A DNA stretch of 64,000 bases from Clostridia bacterium. GTDB taxonomy: Bacteria; Bacillota; Clostridia; Oscillospirales; Acutalibacteraceae. The stretch's first letter is position 1. Every line of letters begins with the position of its first letter. A program made the position numbers and the translations under genes. The notes beneath the pieces are model-generated. The model ran no database searches and was not told the DNA's origin. It was given only the letters and a program-made list of their open reading frames with translations. Below, one piece after another: positions 49,175-58,054 of this stretch. The stretch covers positions 55,277 to 119,276 of the forward strand of contig JAKSQO010000005.1 of the NCBI GenBank assembly GCA_024404095.1. Direction: 5' to 3'.

Positions 49175-49969
49175 ATGACAGATAAAATTTTATCCGAGCT
49201 CACACCGCAATATGGCTTCTGCTCATTTGCTAAAATTCAGGACAGGCTGATTGACTGCCGCGCAAAATCAAGAATCCCCGAAAACGCAAAAACAGTTATC
49301 GTCTGCCTTTTTCCGTATTTCCTGGGAAATGATAAATATGACGGCTCGGATATTTCAAAATATGCCGTTGTGCCCGACTATCACGATACAATTACCGCAC
49401 GGCTCACCGAGGTCTGTGACAAACTCAAAGAAGCTTTTCCCGACGAGGAATTTGTCACATTTACAGACAACTCCCCCATTCCCGAGGTTTTCGCCGCAGT
49501 GAACGCAGGACTCGGAGTACGAGGAAAGAACAGCCTTTTCATCAGTCACGAGTATGGCTCATGGGTCTTTATCGGTGAAATTGTTACAACAAAAGAATAC
49601 CCTCAAAGCTCGGCAGGTGCTGTCGATTGCATGAACTGCGGTAAATGCGTAAAGGCATGTCCCACAGGCTCAATCACAGAAAGCGGAATCAACACCGATA
49701 CCTGCCTTTCAAATATCACACAGTGCAAGGGTGAGCTGAGTGAAACAGAAAAAAAGCTTATTATGGATTCGGGATGCATCTGGGGATGTGATATCTGTCA
49801 GAATGTCTGCCCGATGAATAAGAATATAAAAATCAATCCTCTTGAAGCTTTCACAAAAGACGTCAGACTTAAGGCTGATGCCGACAACCTCGAAGGACGC
49901 GCGTATGCGTGGCGGGGAAGAAAGGTAATAGAGCGAAATATAAATTTATTAAAGGAGAACAAATCATGA
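49175..49969 (+). CDS. Short QueG-like epoxyqueuosine reductase family protein
   Basis: 264 residues. DUF1730/QueG core with DNSPIPEVFAAVNAGLGVRG and KNSLFISHEYGSWVFIGEI, then two [4Fe-4S] sites: CMNCGKCVKACPTGSI and a second set formed by CGCD-type cysteines in CIWGCDICQNVCPMNK. QueG proper is about 380 residues with C-terminal HEAT repeats that grip tRNA; these are missing and the N-terminus is short. It could be a bona fide compact epoxyqueuosine reductase or a related cobamide/iron-sulfur reductase. Confidence 0.78.
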   Translation: MTDKILSELTPQYGFCSFAKIQDRLIDCRAKSRIPENAKTVIVCLFPYFLGNDKYDGSDISKYAVVPDYHDTITARLTEVCDKLKEAFPDEEFVTFTDNSPIPEVFAAVNAGLGVRGKNSLFISHEYGSWVFIGEIVTTKEYPQSSAGAVDCMNCGKCVKACPTGSITESGINTDTCLSNITQCKGELSETEKKLIMDSGCIWGCDICQNVCPMNKNIKINPLEAFTKDVRLKADADNLEGRAYAWRGRKVIERNINLLKENKS

Positions 49970-50289
49970 AACTTCTTATTGCAATTATAAACAGTGACGA
50001 TGCTCACAAGGTAACTGACGAAATTACCAAGGCAGGCTTTTACGCTACAAAGCTTTCAACAACAGGCGGATTTCTCCGTGCAGGAAATCTCACTCTTCTT
50101 ATGGGTGTTGATGATGAAAAGGTTGACGAGCTTCTCGAGCTGCTTCGCAAAAATTGCAGCAAGCGTGAGGAAATCACGCCCGTTATCCCTGCATATGACA
50201 CAGGTGTTATGAACGCTATCCCCGTTAAAATTACTGTCGGCGGCGCAACGGTTTTCGTTCTTGACGTTGACCAGTTCCATAAGATGTAA
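49966..50289 (+). CDS. darA: Cyclic-di-AMP receptor protein (PII-like)
   Basis: 107 residues, family DUF970: MKLLIAIINSDDAHKVTDEI, AGFYATKLSTTGGFLRAGN with TLLMGVDDEKVDELLELL, and the C-terminal GGATVFVLDVDQFHKM. Trimeric PII-like protein that binds c-di-AMP at the subunit interfaces. The start ATG overlaps the queG-like stop (ATGA) behind AAGGAGAAC. Its place before holB is the normal Firmicutes order (yaaQ-holB-yaaT), supporting the call. Confidence 0.95.
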   Translation: MKLLIAIINSDDAHKVTDEITKAGFYATKLSTTGGFLRAGNLTLLMGVDDEKVDELLELLRKNCSKREEITPVIPAYDTGVMNAIPVKITVGGATVFVLDVDQFHKM

Positions 50290-51179
50290 TGTTAGATTTA
50301 AGCGAGCTTAAAATAAGCGAAAGCCTTGTCGGTACATTCTCCGACCTGATTGCAAAGGACAGACTTCCTCACGCAATTCTGCTTGACGGAGCCAATAAGG
50401 ATGTCAGAACGAAGACGGCGGAATATCTTGCGGCAGCATTTGTCTGCGGTGAGAATGAAAAGCCGTGTGGAAAGTGCCTTAACTGCGCAAAGGTTCTCGG
50501 CGGAAATCATCCCGATGTGGTAGTTTCCGACCCCGAGGAAATCGGTGAAAAGACGTTTAAAATCAGCCTTGTGCGTGACATCCGAACCGACGCTTTCATA
50601 ATGCCTAACGAGGCGGCGAAGAAGGTTTATATTCTGAAATCAGCCGATAAAATGAACATTCAGGCTCAGAACGCTCTGCTGAAAATCATCGAGGAACCGC
50701 CTGCGTACGCAAGGTTTATCCTCGAATGTGAATCACGCGCGGCGATGCTTGAAACTATTATGTCACGTGTAACCGCATTCAATCTCGGTACGGCAGAACG
50801 TCTGCTTGACACCGAATATCTTCAGAAAGCCGAGGAGCTTGCCGTTCATCTTGCGGAGGCTGTAATCAAACCGACAGAGCTTGATTTTATGCGCCTTACA
50901 GGAGCATTTGAAAAAGACAAAGAGCTGTTTGTTCCTGTTCTTTCTGCGCTTCAGCTGATATTCAGAGATGCTGTCGCAGTCAAAACCGGGAGTGACATTC
51001 TGCTCTCGGGTCACGGTGAAACAAGCTCAATTCTTGCATCCAAGCTCTCGGTAAAACAGCTTATTGAGCTTGTGAACAAATGCAACTATTTCTATGACTG
51101 CTGTAATATGAACGCAAACAGAAATCTGCTTATAACCCGTTTTTGCAGTGTTATCAGGCAAACTGCTTACGGGGCATAA
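50289..51179 (+). CDS. holB: DNA polymerase III subunit delta'
   Basis: 296 residues, clamp-loader AAA+ protein. HAILLDGANKDVRTKTAEYL is the degenerate P-loop; zinc module CGENEKPCGKCLNCAKVL; DVVVSDPEEIGEKTFKI; and SADKMNIQAQNALLKIIEEPP with the sensor region. The stop and start share a base with darA (TAATG). Contributes to loading the sliding clamp. Confidence 0.93.
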   Translation: MLDLSELKISESLVGTFSDLIAKDRLPHAILLDGANKDVRTKTAEYLAAAFVCGENEKPCGKCLNCAKVLGGNHPDVVVSDPEEIGEKTFKISLVRDIRTDAFIMPNEAAKKVYILKSADKMNIQAQNALLKIIEEPPAYARFILECESRAAMLETIMSRVTAFNLGTAERLLDTEYLQKAEELAVHLAEAVIKPTELDFMRLTGAFEKDKELFVPVLSALQLIFRDAVAVKTGSDILLSGHGETSSILASKLSVKQLIELVNKCNYFYDCCNMNANRNLLITRFCSVIRQTAYGA

Positions 51180-51203
51180 ATCCCACCCACAGGAGGTAAC
51201 AAA

Positions 51204-52070
51204 ATGTCTGAAATTGTAGGAATTCGTTTCAAAGAGGTCGGAAAGGTTTATTATTTCGACCCGAACGGACTTGAAATAAAGAACGGTCAGCACGTTATCG
51301 TTGAAACTGTACGCGGTGTCGAGTGCGGCGAGGTTGCCGTTGAGAACCGAGAGGTTGACGATGAACAGATTGTAAAGCCGCTCAAGCCGATTATCCGTAT
51401 CGCAACAGACGAGGATATGGAAATTGTCAAAAAAAATAAGGATAAGGAAAAGGATGCATTTGATATCTGCCTTAAAAAGATTGCCGCTCATAAGCTTGAT
51501 ATGAAGCTTATCGACGTTGAGTACACCTTTGACGGCAGTAAGGTTCTTTTCTACTTCACATCCGACGGACGAGTTGACTTCCGTGAGCTTGTAAAGGACC
51601 TTGCAAGCGTATTCAGAATCAGAATTGAGCTTCGTCAGATTGGTGTCCGTGATGAGTCAAAGATGAAAGGCGGTCTCGGAATGTGCGGCAGACCTTTCTG
51701 CTGCAACAGCTTTCTCGGCGACTTCCAGCCGGTTTCAATCAAAATGGCTAAGGAGCAGGGACTTTCTCTCAATCCGACCAAAATCAGCGGCACCTGCGGC
51801 AGACTTATGTGCTGTCTCAAGTACGAGCAGAGCTCATACGAGCACCTTCTCAGAGTTACTCCGAAGGTCGGCGCAATCGTTGACACAGATGAAGGTCGAG
51901 GTACAGTTGTTGAAACAAACATAATCAAGGGTGAGCTTAAGGTCAGACTTGACCGCCGTCCCGAAGCCGCTCCCGCAACCTATAACCGCCGTGATGTCAA
52001 GCTTATCAAGGATAAGAAAATAACAGTTGATAAGGCTGAGATTGACGCACTTAAGGACTACGAGGGTTAA
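51204..52070 (+). CDS. ricT: PSP1-domain protein RicT (YaaT)
   Basis: 288 residues. Recognised by the PSP1 core: FRELVKDLASVFRIRIELRQ, IGVRDESKMKGGLGMCGRPF, CCNSFLGDFQPVSIKMAKEQ, GLSLNPTKISGTCGRLMCCL. The cysteine pattern binds an iron-sulfur cluster in B. subtilis RicT, where it works with RicA/RicF and RNase Y in message maturation and affects sporulation. Third member of darA-holB-ricT; AGGAGGT site; followed by the dispersed repeat. Confidence 0.94.
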   Translation: MSEIVGIRFKEVGKVYYFDPNGLEIKNGQHVIVETVRGVECGEVAVENREVDDEQIVKPLKPIIRIATDEDMEIVKKNKDKEKDAFDICLKKIAAHKLDMKLIDVEYTFDGSKVLFYFTSDGRVDFRELVKDLASVFRIRIELRQIGVRDESKMKGGLGMCGRPFCCNSFLGDFQPVSIKMAKEQGLSLNPTKISGTCGRLMCCLKYEQSSYEHLLRVTPKVGAIVDTDEGRGTVVETNIIKGELKVRLDRRPEAAPATYNRRDVKLIKDKKITVDKAEIDALKDYEG

Positions 52071-52111
52071 AAACGCTTAGAAAAACAACTATATTCTTCT
52101 TGATTTAATAA

Positions 52112-52212
52112 AAACAAGGATTTTAAGTACATCTGATAACCAGATATTACCTTAAAATCCTTGTTCTTTATTATTTGTTTTCGGTCTGTGCTAAATACAA
52201 CAGCCCCTATTT
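52112..52212. repeat. Dispersed intergenic hairpin repeat, copy B
   Basis: A hairpin AAGGATTTTAAG.../...CTTAAAATCCTT, a T-rich stretch, then the tail GGTCTG-TG-CTAAAT and CAGCCCC. It shares stem sequence, spacing and tail with the copy at 25431-25525. It too lies between convergent genes and ends at the stop codon of the minus-strand gene. Confidence 0.75.
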
Positions 52213-53397
52213 TCAGATTTCGTTTCCTGCCGCAAGTCCGCTTGCCCATGCCCATTGCAGGTTGAAGCCTCCGCAGACTGCGTCAACGTCAAGCAATTCT
52301 CCTGTGCAGTAAAGTCCTTTAACTTTTTTTGATTCGAGCGTTCCGCTGTCAAACTCAGACACATCAGCTCCGCCTGCGGAAATCTGTGCATTCTTGAAGC
52401 CGTTTGTGCCCGTTACCGTGAAGCTGAGATTTTCAGCTTTTTCCGAAATCAGCTTCATCATAAAATCCGTTACCCTGTTCATCGGAGTTTCGGATTTTAT
52501 TTTACATTCTTTAAGAACATACTGTCCCGCTTTCTTCGGAAGAACACCGCCGAGTGCGTTGTCGAACGACATTGCAGGGTTACTCCTTTTTCTGTGCGTA
52601 AGAAAGGTGATAATTTGCTTTTCATTCAATGACGGCAGAATATCGAGCGAACAGGTATATTTTCCGTCTTTCACCTTGCGGCTGATATCCATTACAGCGA
52701 TACCGGACAGACCGTAATCAGTAAAAAGCACCTCTCCTTTTGATTGACCGATACAGTTTCGACCGTCTGAAAGAGCCACATGCGCTTTTACTCTTACACC
52801 CTTGAGAGCCTTGACATTCTCGCTGACCGTCAGCTGAACCAGTGCGGGATAAACAGGAGTTATCCTGTGCCCGAACGCTTTCAGCAGAGCATAACCGCTT
52901 CCGTCAGAGCCCTGACTTGGTGAAGCCTTGCCGCCTGTTGCAAGAATAATCTTCTTAGCTTTGTACTGACGGTTGATTATAAAGCATCCGTCCTTATTGA
53001 CAACCGAGTCAACGTGCGTATCCGTAACTGTTTCAATTCCGAGATAATCCGCCTCATACCGCAGGCAGTCAAGCACAGATGAAGCGTTGTTACTCATCGG
53101 ATAAACTCTGCCCTCGCTGTCCGCCGTTGTCATAAGACCGAGAGATTCAAAGAATTCAATAACCTTTTTCGGAGGATATTTCTGTAAAATATCGGAAACA
53201 AAGCCCGTGTTGTAATCCTCAACCGATGCATTTAGGTTAGTAAGATTACATCTGCCGTTGCCCGTTGCGAGAATCTTTTTTCCAACGCGCGGAAGAGCTT
53301 CAATAATAACAATCTTCATCTCTCTGTTCCTGCGTTTTGCGGCAATCGCCGCGCAAAGTCCTGATGCGCCGCCTCCGATAACTGCAAGCTGATACAT
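52213..53397 (-). CDS. NAD(P)/FAD-dependent oxidoreductase, HI0933 (YhiN) family
   Basis: 394 residues. FAD-binding start LAVIGGGASGLCAAIAAKRR, then the HI0933 hallmark VGKKILATGNGRCNLTN, GRVYPMSNNASSVLDCLR, ILATGGKASPSQGSDGSGY and the C-terminal GLYCTGELLDVDAVCGGFNL. Flavoproteins of this family are widespread but their reaction is unknown. Lone gene on the minus strand, convergent with ricT. Confidence 0.9.
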   Translation of the reverse strand: MYQLAVIGGGASGLCAAIAAKRRNREMKIVIIEALPRVGKKILATGNGRCNLTNLNASVEDYNTGFVSDILQKYPPKKVIEFFESLGLMTTADSEGRVYPMSNNASSVLDCLRYEADYLGIETVTDTHVDSVVNKDGCFIINRQYKAKKIILATGGKASPSQGSDGSGYALLKAFGHRITPVYPALVQLTVSENVKALKGVRVKAHVALSDGRNCIGQSKGEVLFTDYGLSGIAVMDISRKVKDGKYTCSLDILPSLNEKQIITFLTHRKRSNPAMSFDNALGGVLPKKAGQYVLKECKIKSETPMNRVTDFMMKLISEKAENLSFTVTGTNGFKNAQISAGGADVSEFDSGTLESKKVKGLYCTGELLDVDAVCGGFNLQWAWASGLAAGNEI

Positions 53398-53473
53398 AAT
53401 CCCACCTCCGAATTTATATTATTTTATCATATTTTCCGCCTGTGTTCAATATCTATTTACGGGAGGAATTACT

Positions 53474-53713
53474 ATGACAGCAGACTTATTTGCGGACACA
53501 GCCAAGCCCTACGCACCCGACCCTGTTCTTGCTAAAAGACTTCACAATGTTCTTATGGAAATCAGAGCGGCAAAATCACGCTTTAACCTCGCCTCTGACC
53601 CGTGTGAAACAGAAGCGATAATTTACAGATTGAAGTCGCTCGAGACGGAATACTCATACCTACTCAGAACAGCAAAGCTTGAACGAATTAACAGCGAGGT
53701 AAATGTAACGTGA
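53474..53713 (+). CDS. DUF2508 (YaaL-like) protein
   Basis: 79 residues, charged and helical, with the YaaL-type layout: MEIRAAKSRFNLASDPCETE and IIYRLKSLETEYSYLLRTAK. Function unknown in the family; in many Firmicutes it precedes bofA, as here. GGGAGG site upstream. Its TGA overlaps the GTG start of the next gene. Confidence 0.8.
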   Translation: MTADLFADTAKPYAPDPVLAKRLHNVLMEIRAAKSRFNLASDPCETEAIIYRLKSLETEYSYLLRTAKLERINSEVNVT

Positions 53714-53964
53714 AAACAGCAGTTATTATTCTACTTATGATTTCGGTTATTGCGCTGATTATCGCTCTTTTCAAAAGCGGACATCCGCTCAGACAAGCCG
53801 TCAGAACAGTTTTACAAGGTGTACTGTCGCTCTGTGCAGTAAATGCCGCAGGACTTTTAACAGGTGTTTCACTTTCGGTCAACTGGTATACGCTCGGATT
53901 TGTGTCAATTTTCGGTATGCCGGCGACAATTGCCCTTACTGTTCTGAAATTTATTTTCAGATAA
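53710..53964 (+). CDS. bofA: Pro-sigma-K processing inhibitor BofA-like protein
   Basis: 84 residues, two or three hydrophobic helices. The BofA segment is visible: GHPLRQAVRTVLQGVLSLCAV followed by NAAGLLTGVSLSVNWYT and GFVSIFGMPATIALTVL. In B. subtilis it anchors the SpoIVFB protease complex in the forespore membrane. Start codon GTG at 53710, coupled to the previous gene (GTGA). Together with spoIID and ricT it supports a spore-forming ancestry. Confidence 0.85.
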   Translation: MKTAVIILLMISVIALIIALFKSGHPLRQAVRTVLQGVLSLCAVNAAGLLTGVSLSVNWYTLGFVSIFGMPATIALTVLKFIFR

Positions 53965-53967
53965 TAA

Positions 53968-53996
53968 TTGAAATATAAACTGATTTATAATATAAT
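53968..53996 (+). promoter_or_regulatory. Promoter of thyA-folA
   Basis: TTGAAA (53968-53973), 17 bp, TATAAT (53991-53996), 33 bp before thyA. Confidence 0.7.
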
Positions 53997-54029
53997 AAAT
54001 AATAGTTTAAAATAAAGGAGAAAAATCAT

Positions 54030-54875
54030 ATGAGCTATGCAGACGAATTGTTCATAAAAATGTGTAACGATATACTCGAAAACGGCACCGATACAAAGGG
54101 TGAAAAGGTTCGTCCTCATTGGGAGGACGGCACACCCGCCTACACTCAAAAGCTTTTCTGCGTTGTAAACCGCTATGACCTTAAGAAGGAGTTTCCTGCC
54201 CTCACTCTTCGCCGTACGGCTTTCAAGTCCTGCGTTGACGAAATTCTGTGGATCTGGCAGAAAAAATCCAACAACATTAAGGATCTGAATTCTCATATCT
54301 GGGATTCATGGGCTGATGAGAACGGCAGTATCGGCAAGGCATACGGCTATCAGCTCGGCGTTAAGCATAAGTATAAGGAAGGTATGTTTGACCAGGTTGA
54401 CCGTGTAATCTATGACCTTAAGAACAATCCGTTCAGCCGCCGTATTATGACAAACATCTACAACCATCATGATCTGAGTGAAATGGGACTTTATCCCTGC
54501 GCTTACAGCATGACTTTCAACGTAACTCAGGGTGAAAACGGCAAGCTTGTTCTCAACGGCATACTCAATCAGAGAAGCCAGGACGTTCTTGCGGCTAACA
54601 ACTGGAATGTTGTTCAGTACTGCGTTCTTCTTCATATGTTCGCACAGGTATGTGATATGGAGGTCGGTGAATTTGTCCACGTTATCGCTGACGCTCATAT
54701 CTATGACAGACACATTCCCGCAATTAAGGAGCTTATCACCCGTGAGCCTCTCCCCGCTCCGACATTCTGGATAAATCCCGAAATCAAGGATTTCTACGAT
54801 TTCACAGTTGATGATGTAAGACTTGACAACTATGAAACTCATCCGCAGATTAAGAACATCCCTATTGCAATCTGA
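54030..54875 (+). CDS. thyA: Thymidylate synthase
   Basis: 281 residues. Methylates dUMP to dTMP with methylene-tetrahydrofolate. Active-site Cys in GLYPCAYSMTFNV (the PCxx motif, Ala-Tyr in place of the common His-Thr), LNQRSQDVLAANNWNVVQY (dUMP Arg and Asn) and HVIADAHIYDRHI. Also the folate-binding opening DTKGEKVRPHWEDG. The altered active-site dipeptide is like that of some other Firmicutes enzymes. Followed by folA 9 bp later. Confidence 0.94.
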   Translation: MSYADELFIKMCNDILENGTDTKGEKVRPHWEDGTPAYTQKLFCVVNRYDLKKEFPALTLRRTAFKSCVDEILWIWQKKSNNIKDLNSHIWDSWADENGSIGKAYGYQLGVKHKYKEGMFDQVDRVIYDLKNNPFSRRIMTNIYNHHDLSEMGLYPCAYSMTFNVTQGENGKLVLNGILNQRSQDVLAANNWNVVQYCVLLHMFAQVCDMEVGEFVHVIADAHIYDRHIPAIKELITREPLPAPTFWINPEIKDFYDFTVDDVRLDNYETHPQIKNIPIAI

Positions 54876-54884
54876 GGTGATTAA

Positions 54885-55373
54885 ATGAAGCTTATTGTTG
54901 TAGTAGATAAGGAATGGAACATCGGCAATGACGGCAGTCTGCTCTTCCGACTTCCGCTTGATATGAAGTTTTTCCGCACTCAGACATCAGACAAGGTTGT
55001 TGTTATGGGCAGAAAAACACTTGAGTCTTTTCCGAACGGTAAGCCGCTCAAAAACAGGGTGAATATAGTTCTTTCAAGAAACAAGGAATATTCCGCTGAG
55101 GGCGCAATCGTTGTATCTGACACGGACAAGCTCAGGGAAGTTCTTGCCGAGTATAATTCGGAGGATATCTATGTTATCGGCGGCGAGTCAGTTTATCGGC
55201 TTCTTCTCCCTCTTTGCGATACTGCTGTTATCACTCACGTTGATGCAGTTGCAGAAAAAGCAAATAAAAAATTTCCCGCACTCAGCGAGGATGAATGGAA
55301 GCTTGCGGAGGTTCTCGACGAAACCGAGGACAACGGATATAATGTAAAATGGTGCGTTTATAAGAGAGTTTAA
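54885..55373 (+). CDS. folA: Dihydrofolate reductase
   Basis: 162 residues. MKLIVVVDKEWNIGNDGSLL (NADPH and folate site; Asp/Gly loop), LPLDMKFFRTQTSDKVVVMG, RKTLESFP, NRVNIVLSR, and DIYVIGGESVYRLLLPLCD. Restores tetrahydrofolate used up by the thymidylate synthase encoded just before, the standard pairing. Start follows GAGGTGATTAA. Confidence 0.95.
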   Translation: MKLIVVVDKEWNIGNDGSLLFRLPLDMKFFRTQTSDKVVVMGRKTLESFPNGKPLKNRVNIVLSRNKEYSAEGAIVVSDTDKLREVLAEYNSEDIYVIGGESVYRLLLPLCDTAVITHVDAVAEKANKKFPALSEDEWKLAEVLDETEDNGYNVKWCVYKRV

Positions 55374-55389
55374 CGCTTCGGAGGATAAA

Positions 55390-56574
55390 ATGTCTGTTAA
55401 AATATCTCAAAAACAAAAAGAATTCCTCGACTGGGAATTCGGTGTTTTCTTCCACTTCGGAATCAGAACATTCTATGAGGGTCACGTTGACTGGGATTTA
55501 AAGGAGATGCCTGTTGAAGGCTTCAATCCCACAGAGCTTGACTGTGAAAACTGGATAAAAGCTATCAGCGAAGCGGGCGCAAAATATGCCGTGCTTGTCT
55601 GCAAGCATCATGACGGCTTTGCTAATTGGCCGTCAAAGTATACGGACTATTCAGTTGCCAATTCACCGTGGAAAAACGGCAAGGGTGACGTAGTTGATGA
55701 GTATGTTAAAGCCTGCCGCAAATACGGAGTTAAAGTCGGACTTTACTACTCACCTGCTCAGTTCGGCTCGGTAAAAATGAATGCCGAAGAATATGACGAT
55801 TATTTTATCAATCAGATAAGTGAATTGCTGACAAATTACGGCAAGATAGATTATCTGTGGTTTGACGGCTGCGGAAGCGAGGGTCATCAGTACAATACAA
55901 AGCGTATTATCGCTGAAATCCGTTCACTTCAGCCCGAAATTCTAATTTTCAATATGTGGGATCCCGATACAGCTTGGTGCAAAAACGAGCGTGGATACTG
56001 TGAGATGCCGAATTACAATGTGCGCGAGTTCGAGGGCGAAATGAAATATCTCCCCTACGAGTGTGATTGCCGTATCCGTCAGAACTGGTTCTACTTTGAT
56101 TCGGACAGGGATACCTTAAAAGACCTCGACACGCTTATGGGCATTTATCTTTATTCTGTCGGCAGAGGTGCCAATCTCCTGCTCAATATCGGTCCGGACA
56201 GACGAGGACTTCTTCTCGAGGAGGATATCAAGCGTATTAAGGAGTTTGGCGATGAAATTAAACGCCGTTTCGGCACACCGCTCAAAAGAGTTGAAAAGCC
56301 TGAGGCTACTGACGGCAAGGTTTCGATTGTATTTGATGACGATCCTGCTCTCCACGCAGTAATACTTAAGGAAGACCTTGAAGCGGATGACGTGATTGAG
56401 GATGTTGACGTTTCGGTATCAATTTACAATAACGAGGACGAAATCTACCTCGGCAGAGCTGTCGGCGTAGGACACAAGCTTATTTTCACCTTCCCGACAA
56501 TTATCGGCAAACGAATAACATTAAGACTTAAATGTAAGGGCGAGATAAAGCTCAACGAAATATCAGTATACTAA
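55390..56574 (+). CDS. Alpha-L-fucosidase (glycoside hydrolase family 29)
   Basis: 394 residues, no signal peptide, so cytosolic. TIM barrel with EFGVFFHFGIRTFYEGHVDW, GAKYAVLVCKHHDGFANWPS (His pair), YVKACRKYGVKVGLYYSP, nucleophile Asp in IDYLWFDGCG, and VGRGANLLLNIGPDRRG; C-terminal beta domain from about 310. Releases fucose from imported oligosaccharides or glycans. It begins 16 bp after folA and is probably read with it, though unrelated in function. Confidence 0.92.
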   Translation: MSVKISQKQKEFLDWEFGVFFHFGIRTFYEGHVDWDLKEMPVEGFNPTELDCENWIKAISEAGAKYAVLVCKHHDGFANWPSKYTDYSVANSPWKNGKGDVVDEYVKACRKYGVKVGLYYSPAQFGSVKMNAEEYDDYFINQISELLTNYGKIDYLWFDGCGSEGHQYNTKRIIAEIRSLQPEILIFNMWDPDTAWCKNERGYCEMPNYNVREFEGEMKYLPYECDCRIRQNWFYFDSDRDTLKDLDTLMGIYLYSVGRGANLLLNIGPDRRGLLLEEDIKRIKEFGDEIKRRFGTPLKRVEKPEATDGKVSIVFDDDPALHAVILKEDLEADDVIEDVDVSVSIYNNEDEIYLGRAVGVGHKLIFTFPTIIGKRITLRLKCKGEIKLNEISVY

Positions 56575-56576
56575 AA

Positions 56577-56606
56577 AAAGACGGTGCAGAACGCACCGTC
56601 TTAATT
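56577..56606. terminator. Bidirectional terminator between fucosidase and SGNH hydrolase genes
   Basis: AAGACGGTGC (56578-56587) pairs with 56593-56602 around AGAAC. T-rich flanks on both sides: TTAATTTTA forward and seven T in the reverse direction. Confidence 0.85.
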
Positions 56607-56616
56607 TTATCCGGAA

Positions 56617-58014
56617 TTATTTCTGAATGGCAGCAACAAGCTTTTCAATAAGGCTCTTGATGAGCTTAAAGGGCTTGATAACTGTGCCGAGAAGGTCATT
56701 CTTGCCGATGATGCGGTATGCATCATATCCGCCGCCTGCCTTATAAGCAAGTCTGTAAGTCTGAACAGCAAGTGTGCCGTCCTCATTTACAATGCCGACA
56801 GTAAGGTTCTGAGCAAGAGAACCTGTGTAATTGACTGTAAGCTGATATCCGTCCATCTCAAAGTCTGTTGTCGGAATACCGTTCACAAGAACATAGTCAA
56901 CCTTATTGAATCTGCCGAGGTCAAGAGAGATAGCGTCAGTCTTGTTTGCCTCGGGAAGAACGCTGAGAATCTGACGAACCATGTAGTCATAGCCCTGCTG
57001 TGTGGGGTGTGTACCTGTGAATGTATTATGCATGAAATCGCCGAGAAGTGACCAGTCATTTTCTGTTGACTGTGACTCTGTGTTGCTTACATCAGCATAG
57101 AGTACATCGTATTCCTTAGCCCACTTCTTGTAAAGTCTGTTCATCGAATCAGTAAGAGGATTAACGATTGAACCGAAGGGAAGAATCATATCATCTGTGA
57201 TTGGAACCTGATTTACAATATTGAAAGCACCTACAACAACAATTGTTGCATCGGGGTTCATTTCCTTGATTGTCTTAAGAAGTACAGGGAAATACTCTTT
57301 CCAGTAGTTATAACCAACGTAAATTTCCTTAAGAGCTGTCTTAACAAGGTTAATGATTGCTTCGGGGTTGTCAAGCTTATCAAAGCTGAAGCCGCCTGAA
57401 AGTGTGCTCTTTGTAGCAATCTTGTATGCACGGTAGAAAACGTCGCACATACCAAGCTCAAGAGTTATAAGGTCAGCCTTCTTTACGAGATCAACGATAT
57501 TGCCGCAAAGACCGCATTCACCCTCAACATATACATCCTTCTCACGAACGCCGTCAAATGAGCCTTCGTAGCCGAAGTATTTGAGAACTGAATCATAGTA
57601 GGGATAGTTGAGGTCAACATCCTTGAAGTTGTCCTCAATTCCGAGAAGGTCCATAGCAACAGCTGTTGTCATACCGGGATATACACACGGCCAGTATGTA
57701 GCATCCTGATCGGTAATATCAACAGGAGCCTTACAGCCGACTGCCTGTGCGATCTGATAAGGGATTGCACCCTCAACATTACGCATTTCATAGAGATCGT
57801 ACTGACCGCCGTCGGGAGCCTTATCTCTGTCCATGTAGAAGCCGTCTGTACCGCAGCCGCGTGAGAGGCTGTCACCGATAGCGAGATATCCGCCTGCTTT
57901 GCCGTACTGTATTACTGTCTTAGCTGTTGCGGCCTGTGAAACAATGCCGAAGCAGCTGAAAGTCATAATAAGAGTAAGGAGTACAGCAAGAATTCTCTTA
58001 AAGTTCTTTTTCAT
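56617..58014 (-). CDS. Secreted SGNH/GDSL-type esterase
   Basis: 465 residues. Sec signal peptide at 1-28 (KKNFKRILAVLLTLIMTFSC then ...VSQA-ATA). SGNH blocks: catalytic Ser in YLAIGDSLSRGCG, Gly in LITLELGMCDVF, Asn/Gly in VVVGAFNIVN, and Asp-x-x-His replaced by TGTHPTQQGYDYMV carrying the His. A C-terminal region of about 110 residues (after SLDLGRFNKVD) looks like an added beta domain. Likely removes acyl groups from lipids or glycans outside the cell. Start 58014 chosen for GGAGG with 7-base spacing. 40 bp after the GH3-type gene. Confidence 0.86.
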   Translation of the reverse strand: MKKNFKRILAVLLTLIMTFSCFGIVSQAATAKTVIQYGKAGGYLAIGDSLSRGCGTDGFYMDRDKAPDGGQYDLYEMRNVEGAIPYQIAQAVGCKAPVDITDQDATYWPCVYPGMTTAVAMDLLGIEDNFKDVDLNYPYYDSVLKYFGYEGSFDGVREKDVYVEGECGLCGNIVDLVKKADLITLELGMCDVFYRAYKIATKSTLSGGFSFDKLDNPEAIINLVKTALKEIYVGYNYWKEYFPVLLKTIKEMNPDATIVVVGAFNIVNQVPITDDMILPFGSIVNPLTDSMNRLYKKWAKEYDVLYADVSNTESQSTENDWSLLGDFMHNTFTGTHPTQQGYDYMVRQILSVLPEANKTDAISLDLGRFNKVDYVLVNGIPTTDFEMDGYQLTVNYTGSLAQNLTVGIVNEDGTLAVQTYRLAYKAGGGYDAYRIIGKNDLLGTVIKPFKLIKSLIEKLVAAIQK

Positions 58015-58054
58015 AATCATTCCTCCATTTAATATACTTAATAATCGACACAGA

